From assembly GCA_016190625.1 (NCBI GenBank), contig JACPQF010000096.1, positions 1 through 37,842 of the forward strand: a stretch of DNA of 37,842 bases. The letters are read 5' to 3'. Every line of letters begins with the position of its first letter. Position 1 is the stretch's first letter. The notes under the pieces were generated by a model, which was given only the letters and a program-made list of their open reading frames with translations, was not told the DNA's origin and ran no database searches. Both the position numbers and the translations under genes were made by a program. The DNA is from Chloroflexota bacterium (GTDB taxonomy: Bacteria; Chloroflexota; Dehalococcoidia; JACPQF01). This document shows positions 33,646-37,842 of the stretch, piece after piece.

Positions 33646-34533
33646 CTACTGCCCCAACGCCCTCACTGCGGATCGATAGATGGTCTTGCCTGCCTCCCCC
33701 TTCTTGATGGCGTAGTTGAGCGCCACTAGCCGGTCGAGAGAGCGCGTCAGGTCCTGGCGCCGCAGGCCCGTCGCCGCCGCCACCGCCTCGACCGTCCCCT
33801 CCTTCAGACCCGCTAGCGCCTGTAGCACGACGATCTCCTGGTCGGTCAGGCCAGGGTAGGCCGGCAGTCTCGCCGCACGCGGCTCGGGCACGCCGGTGAT
33901 GATGCCCCGGTACTCCTTGAGGGCCTCGCCCACCACCATCCCCCGCGGGGTTATCTCGTAGGCTCGCATGTCCTTGCTATGGCCGCTGCTGCGCATCTTC
34001 ACCACCGTGATCATCCGCCTGAGCTGCCCCTCGATCTCGACGTAGCGCATCAGAACGATGTCGTCGGCGAGGAAAGAGATGACGTGAGGGCTGAACCGCA
34101 ACTCAGAGTAAGACTCGGTCACTTCCACCGTCATAAGCACCGTGATGCCCGTGCCGGTCAGCGCTCCTACCATCCTGTACATCGACTCCCGGAAATCCTC
34201 GCGGAAGGTGGGAGCCAGGGCCAGCTCGAAGCCTGACAGGGAATCGATGACCAGCCGTTTCGCTCCTATCTGCGCCACCACATCGCCGATCTCCTTGAGT
34301 GCTTCGTCCACGGAGAGGTCCAACGGGCGCAAATAGATCACCCTCAGCTTTCCCTCGCCGACCATCTTCGCCAGGTCGAAGCCAAGCGCTTTGGCCCGTC
34401 TCAAGTACTCCGGGGGATGCTCCTCGAAGATGGCGATGACGCCGGGTTCGCCCCGCCGCACTCCCTCGACGATGAACTGCGTGCCCAACACGGTCTTCCC
34501 CGCGCCGGAAGGGCCGGCCACGAGGACCGCATC
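33646..34533 (-). CDS. KaiC-like ATPase 2, C-terminal part with winged-helix tail (continues 34534-35339)
   Basis: About 295 residues in the frame after a one-base deletion. It holds domain 2 with Walker A VAGPSGAGKTVLG, the glutamate pair in VIAIFEEHPPEYL, Walker B RLVIDSLSGFEL and KMRSSGHSKDMRAYEIT. The position equivalent to KaiC Ser431-Thr432 is Ser-Phe (VISFLADDIVLMRY). After about residue 220 a C-terminal extension, LTDQEIVVLQALAGLKEGTV followed by LRRQDLTRSLDRLVALNYA, reads as a winged-helix domain; it is absent from KaiC and from the other two homologues here. This suggests a link to DNA binding or a protein contact. Upstream sequence is in the other frame. Confidence 0.82.
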   Translation of the reverse strand, partial: DAVLVAGPSGAGKTVLGTQFIVEGVRRGEPGVIAIFEEHPPEYLRRAKALGFDLAKMVGEGKLRVIYLRPLDLSVDEALKEIGDVVAQIGAKRLVIDSLSGFELALAPTFREDFRESMYRMVGALTGTGITVLMTVEVTESYSELRFSPHVISFLADDIVLMRYVEIEGQLRRMITVVKMRSSGHSKDMRAYEITPRGMVVGEALKEYRGIITGVPEPRAARLPAYPGLTDQEIVVLQALAGLKEGTVEAVAAATGLRRQDLTRSLDRLVALNYAIKKGEAGKTIYRSAVRALGQ

Positions 34534-35339
34534 CCGGCCGGAACACCGCCGCCCGTCATCTCGTCCAGACCGGCCACCCCCGTGGAGACCAGTGCTTTTG
34601 TCAGAGCGACCTCCCGTTCCTCCCTTCGCTTGAGCATACGGGGGAAGACCTGGAGACCATCCTCGGTGATCCGGAAGGTATGCAGGCCCGGCAGCGACGC
34701 CTGCCCCCGCATCTTCATCACCTGCAGCTTGCGCACGATGGAGTTGCGCTCCAAACTCTGATACAGCCAGATGATCCCGTCGGCCACCGTGAAAACCGGG
34801 TTGTCGCGGATCTCGCTTTCCACATATTCGCCCACCAGAAATGTGGTCGCCTGCCAGCTCGTAAGATAGAGCGCCAGGCGTTGCAGGAAGTGCTGCAGAC
34901 CCATCTCCCCGGTCTCGATAGACGCCGCCGTCCGCACCACCGTGCGAAAGGAGTCCACCACCACGAGCCCCGGGGCGTATTGCTCGAGCTCTCGCACGAT
35001 TCTCTCCAAGACCTTGCTCAGGTCCTTTTCCATGACCTCCTGGCTCAGGTTGATGAAGCGGATGACCGAGTCTAGTTTACTGGAGTCAAAGAAGGACATC
35101 TGCTGCTGGTAGCGCAGCATCTTGAGCGGCGGCTCGCCCAGCACCGTGAAGTAGAGCGCCGGTCGGTCGGGAGTGGCGTTGGCGAACAGGATTTGGTGGG
35201 CCAGGGTAGTTTTGCCCGTCCCCGGCGCGCCGGCGATCAGGTTGAACGAGTACTCGGGCAGTCCATCCCCGAGCACCGGGTCGAGGCCCGGCACACCCGT
35301 GGGCAGCTTCCTAATGCTTACTCTTCGTGATTCCGTCAA
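34534..35339 (-). CDS. KaiC-like ATPase 2, N-terminal part (frameshift at about 34533)
   Basis: The first 268 residues of a tandem KaiC-like ATPase. It has KLPTGVPGLDPVLGDGLPEY, Walker A IAGAPGTGKTTLA, ALYFTVLGEPPLKMLRYQ, Walker B PGLVVVDSFRTVV and domain 2 up to GLDEMTGGGVPAG. There the expected DAVLVAGPSGAGKT moves to the next frame; one extra G in GCCGGGATG restores it, for a total of about 564 residues. The start is TTG at 35339, with GGAGGT 6 bases upstream. The TTG overlaps the stop codon of the helical protein gene (TTGA), indicating translational coupling. Unshifted, the frame runs to 34401. Confidence 0.82.
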
Positions 35340-35809
35340 TCCTTCACCTCCGTTGAGGCCGGACCCGTTCCGCCAACCTGAACATCCGGCCATATCTGAG
35401 CCATCTGGCGCTGGGCGATATCCTGGCCGACGAAGGTGCCCAGCAAAAAGATAAAGTTGGCGAGCAGTGCAGTCAGGCTGCGGCTTACCCCTGCCGGGTC
35501 TCGCCCTTTCACGCTCTCGTGCAGGCCCTTCAGACAGGCGCCGTCCTTGTGGGAAGGAATCGCCACCTCGACGCCGTCCAGGGCGCCCTTCTCCAGAGAA
35601 GGATCGACCTTGGCCAGGTGCAAGGCGCGGGCCATGAGAGCATTCACGCCAGCGGGGCCGATCAGGTCGGCCACCTGCTGGTGTATCTTCTGGCAAGCTC
35701 TCTCCGCCGCATCCGCCAGTACGCCAACGGAAGGACTCTCAACCCCTTTTGCCTCGTGCACAAGAAACCGTCGGGCCAGGTCGCGAAACTCGTCAGTGGG
35801 CTGTTGCAT
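35336..35809 (-). CDS. 157-residue helical protein between two kaiC-like genes, function unknown
   Basis: Not recognised. It is predicted mostly helical: an N-terminal amphipathic part (DEFRDLARRFLVHEAKG), a central part (VLADAAERACQKIHQQVADL, then GPAGVNALMARALHLAK) and a hydrophobic stretch at about 111-129 (LTALLANFIFLLGTFVG) that may be a buried or membrane helix. Two cysteines (39, 92) are present. The ATG at 35809 shares its A with the stop of kaiC-like gene 3 (TGATG), and the stop overlaps the TTG start of kaiC-like gene 2 (TTGA). Such tight coupling suggests a protein made in step with the ATPases, perhaps a binding partner. The frame is open further upstream to 36469, but that part is antisense-frame shadow of kaiC-like gene 3. 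Confidence 0.82.
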   Translation of the reverse strand: MQQPTDEFRDLARRFLVHEAKGVESPSVGVLADAAERACQKIHQQVADLIGPAGVNALMARALHLAKVDPSLEKGALDGVEVAIPSHKDGACLKGLHESVKGRDPAGVSRSLTALLANFIFLLGTFVGQDIAQRQMAQIWPDVQVGGTGPASTEVKD

Positions 35810-37281
35810 CAAGGATTCTCCTGCTGCCGACCTCCCGTCGTCCTTTTCACACGCATCTCGGAGGGCAGCCGGGCGATACCCGTGAGGATACCTTCGGCGC
35901 TCTCCATTCTTTCCAGAACCTTCATGCCCTTGTCGGTGATGACGTACTGCCGGATCGAGTGATCGTGGGCGCTGTCCCGCATCTTGAGGACGGAGAGAAT
36001 ACGAAATAGCTCGCCGCGAAACTCGACGTAGCGCATCAGCACCAGGTTCTCGGCTAGCCCGGCCAGTGGCGAACTCGAGAAATCCAATTCCGGCCCCACT
36101 ATCTGGGGGATCTCCTTGACGATCAAAGAGGTCACGTTCCTGGCCCGCAGCGTTGCCGTCAGACAGGCCATGTAGCCGAACTGTCGCTTGTCGTCGACGA
36201 AGGCCTGCTGCAGCTCGTCGACGCCGTCCAGCGCCAGCCGGTGTGGGGCAAAGCTCTCGACGCGGCACAAGATCTCCCAGGTGACCTCGTCGAGGACCAT
36301 GTCGACCGGGTCGCGATGCAGGATTTCCACTCTGCCATCCTCGATCGCCGCCGCCAGATCCATGCCGAGAAGGCGCGCCTTGTCGATCAACTGGCGGGGA
36401 GTCTCCCGAAACCCTACCAGGAGACTTTTCTGCCCCCGCCGGGCGCCCTCCAGGATGAACTGCAGGCAAGCCGTGGTCTTGCCCGTCCCTATCGATCCCG
36501 CCAGAACCGTGGCGCTGCCGCCAAGGAGGCCGCCCTCCATCATCCCGTCCAGCTCTGGCAGCCCCAGCGGTACCCTTTCGGCGCTAAGTCCGACATCCCG
36601 CAGCTCGCAGAGGGACTCGATCCGGGGAAAAACGGTGATGCCGTCGCCGTCGATGCGCATCGAGTGAAGCCCTAACAAGTTGGCGAGGCCGCGCATCTTG
36701 CTTGCCCTGATAGTGCGCACGGTCTGGGTGCCGATATCCAACTTCCCCATCTCCAGAATGCCGTCGGCCATGGTAAACTCGGCGTAGGGATGCTCGCCGG
36801 GGCGCTCTACCACGCTGCTCGTCACCACGGTGGTGGCGTTCAGAGCGGCGAGAGAAGGCCCCAGAGTGTACATGAACGTTCTCATCTCCGGCGCCTGGGG
36901 GTACAGGTCACGGATGGTCATTAGCCCATCGACGATGACAAGCGCGGCCTGGTGGTCCTTTGCCGCCTGGGTTAGCGCATTGGTAACCTGCGCCAGCCCC
37001 TGGACGATCAGGGGATACATGCTGAGGAGGAAGACTCGCTCCCCGACGACATCTTCGTCGAAGAAGGAGAAGGCCTTCATCCGCTGGATGAGTTTGGTCG
37101 GAGGTTCGGAGAGGGTGGAGACGTAGAGGACGTTATGGCCCAGCGATGCGGCGTGGAAGGCCATCTGCATGGTCAGCGTGGTCTTCCCGGAACCTGCCGG
37201 GCCGACCACCAGCAGCACGTCCCCTTCGGGGACCCCTCCCCCGAGGATAAGGTCGAGACTAGGGATGCCCGTCTCAAGCAT
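35809..37281 (-). CDS. KaiC-like ATPase 3 (tandem RecA-fold domains)
   Basis: A 490-residue intact protein, first of the three-gene operon. Domain 1 starts at residue 1 with ETGIPSLDLILGGGVPEGD, Walker A GPAGSGKT (27-34), VLYVSTLSEPPTKLIQRM and Walker B ALVIVDGLMTIRD. Domain 2 has ELDGMMEGGLLGGS, Walker A AGSIGTGKTTACL, VGFRETPRQLIDKA (Arg-Glu in place of the KaiC Glu-Glu pair), RLALDGVDELQ, and ends with LKMRDSAHDHSIRQYVIT. At the KaiC Ser431-Thr432 position it has Ala-Gly (SPLAGLAENLVLMRY), so that phosphosite is lost. The ATG at 37281 is preceded by GAAGGAAG. The stop overlaps the next start (TGATG). Confidence 0.9.
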   Translation of the reverse strand: MLETGIPSLDLILGGGVPEGDVLLVVGPAGSGKTTLTMQMAFHAASLGHNVLYVSTLSEPPTKLIQRMKAFSFFDEDVVGERVFLLSMYPLIVQGLAQVTNALTQAAKDHQAALVIVDGLMTIRDLYPQAPEMRTFMYTLGPSLAALNATTVVTSSVVERPGEHPYAEFTMADGILEMGKLDIGTQTVRTIRASKMRGLANLLGLHSMRIDGDGITVFPRIESLCELRDVGLSAERVPLGLPELDGMMEGGLLGGSATVLAGSIGTGKTTACLQFILEGARRGQKSLLVGFRETPRQLIDKARLLGMDLAAAIEDGRVEILHRDPVDMVLDEVTWEILCRVESFAPHRLALDGVDELQQAFVDDKRQFGYMACLTATLRARNVTSLIVKEIPQIVGPELDFSSSPLAGLAENLVLMRYVEFRGELFRILSVLKMRDSAHDHSIRQYVITDKGMKVLERMESAEGILTGIARLPSEMRVKRTTGGRQQENP

Positions 37282-37331
37282 GGGCGCACTTCCTTCTCAT
37301 CCTACCCTGAAGAATAACCCTGCGTCGGAGT

Positions 37332-37348
37332 GCCCTCACCCTAACCCC
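37332..37348. repeat. Half copy of the large palindromic repeat
   Basis: The first 16 bases of the arm at 16492 (GCCCTCACCCTAACCC) recur at 37332-37347, without the second arm. It lies 50 bases upstream of the kaiC-like gene 3 start. Confidence 0.7.
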
Positions 37349-37472
37349 AATGCCTTTCAAATAGCGTCTAGGACTGCCGTAGCACAACCATTTGCCGCAC
37401 CAGCGCAGCCCCAATTTTACAGGACCTACGCGGTGCGTTTCGCGACGAAGACGGCCTGTGTCCCTCGTCCGT

Positions 37473-37667
37473 AGGGGCGAAGCATTGGCGCTGGGACTCG
37501 GACTGCCCTTCACGCCCGTTCGCCAGTGCTTCGCCCGCCCCGGTTCTGTTTTCTCACCAAGCCTGTTCAGCGCTAACAGGCCAGAGCCAACAGTTGACCG
37601 GGCGGGCGAAGCATTCGCAAATTCTATTGAGAGCTCCGAATGAACTGGTTCTGCGAATGCTTCGCCC
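37473..37667. repeat. Cluster of REP-like palindromes (GGGGCGAAGCATT family)
   Basis: Three hairpins in a row. AGGGGCGAAGCATTGGCG (37473-37490) pairs with CGCCAGTGCTTCGCCC (37521-37536) with one mismatch. GCCTGTT (37561-37567) pairs with AACAGGC (37575-37581). GGGCGAAGCATTCGCA (37604-37619) pairs perfectly with TGCGAATGCTTCGCCC (37652-37667). The outer ends read GTAGGGGCGA and CGCCCCTAC, the same head as the REPs near the RAYT gene. An open frame on the minus strand through this region (37274-37747) is only translated repeat. Confidence 0.8.
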
Positions 37668-37842
37668 CTACATGAGGACGCCAACTCGCCGCAAAAACAA
37701 TGTGACTGCGTAGGTTCAGCCTTCTTCCAAGGCCTTGCGCAGTTCATTTGGCTAAGACTGCCACGGGGGTGGAATCGTTGCAGGAAAGGATGGGATTGCC
37801 GGAGCGCACGGTGGGTGCTGTAGAAAGGAGGCGTCCCCCCCC
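37668..37842. other. Right end of window, no complete gene
   Basis: No complete gene is seen. AAAGGAGG at 37824-37831 looks like a ribosome binding site for a plus-strand gene that would begin just outside the window. The window ends in a run of eight C. Confidence 0.4.

Noticed and set aside
35812-36469. A longer version of the helical protein beginning at 36469
   Set aside because: That part lies in another frame of kaiC-like gene 3, is rich in Arg, Gly and Pro, and the ATG at 35809 has the coupled TGATG start.
37274-37747. A 157-residue open frame on the minus strand
   Set aside because: Most of it is translated palindromic repeat and part of the kaiC-like gene 3 leader; no conserved motif.
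37782-37842. Start of a plus-strand gene (GTG or ATG before 37800)
   Set aside because: Too short to judge, no family pattern, and AAAGGAGG at 37824 suggests that the true start is beyond the window.

Overview
The window looks like chromosomal DNA of a GC-rich bacterium, most likely a member of the Chloroflexota. The pointers are a bacterial MreB/RodA cell-shape operon, an archaeal-type ATP-dependent DNA ligase, a LipM-type octanoyltransferase beside gcvH, a T-box in front of a threonyl-tRNA synthetase that has no TGS domain, and several tandem-domain KaiC-like ATPases. The assignment is inference from gene content only. There is no rRNA gene.

Layout. 1-2951 (+): the 3' part of a protein resembling the C-terminal region of UGSC-family proteins, then an unusual radical SAM enzyme with a C-x8-C-x2-C cluster motif. 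3189-4447 (+): gcvH and a lipM-like gene behind a strong promoter. 4377-5500: a tandem duplication of about 587 bp that copied the lipM 3' end, a promoter, a small three-helix membrane protein gene and a terminator. 5634-5965: a frameshifted excisionase-type HTH gene. 6013-13341 (-): an ATP-dependent DNA ligase gene followed by mreB-mreC-mreD-mrdA-rodA. 13552-18158 (+): rplS-priA, a large palindromic repeat, then def and an HD-domain gene. 18260-21961 (+): a glycosyltransferase and a six-hairpin glycoside hydrolase. 21962-25920 (-): a small secreted protein and a Ser/Thr kinase-ATPase-TPR regulator. 26061-28643 (+): a single-domain response regulator, tRNA-Val(GAC), a threonine T-box (specifier ACC) and thrS. 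28853-29920 (-): a winged-helix/4Fe-4S protein.

30163-37281 is the most interesting part. It holds three tandem KaiC-like ATPases, a cytosolic PAS histidine kinase whose gene ends inside the end of a kaiC-like gene, and a 157-residue helical protein of unknown function. The start and stop codons of that helical protein gene both overlap those of the two neighbouring kaiC-like genes. There is no kaiA or kaiB. A REP-associated transposase (RAYT) gene sits in the same region. It carries an in-frame five-fold 18-bp repeat and a copy of its own presumed REP, with further REP palindromes on both sides.

Four genes (the HTH gene, two kaiC-like genes and the histidine kinase) each need exactly one extra base to restore a conserved reading frame, mostly at a G or C run. 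This pattern suggests homopolymer undercalls in the sequence at least as much as real gene decay, so the fragments are described with their restored architecture.
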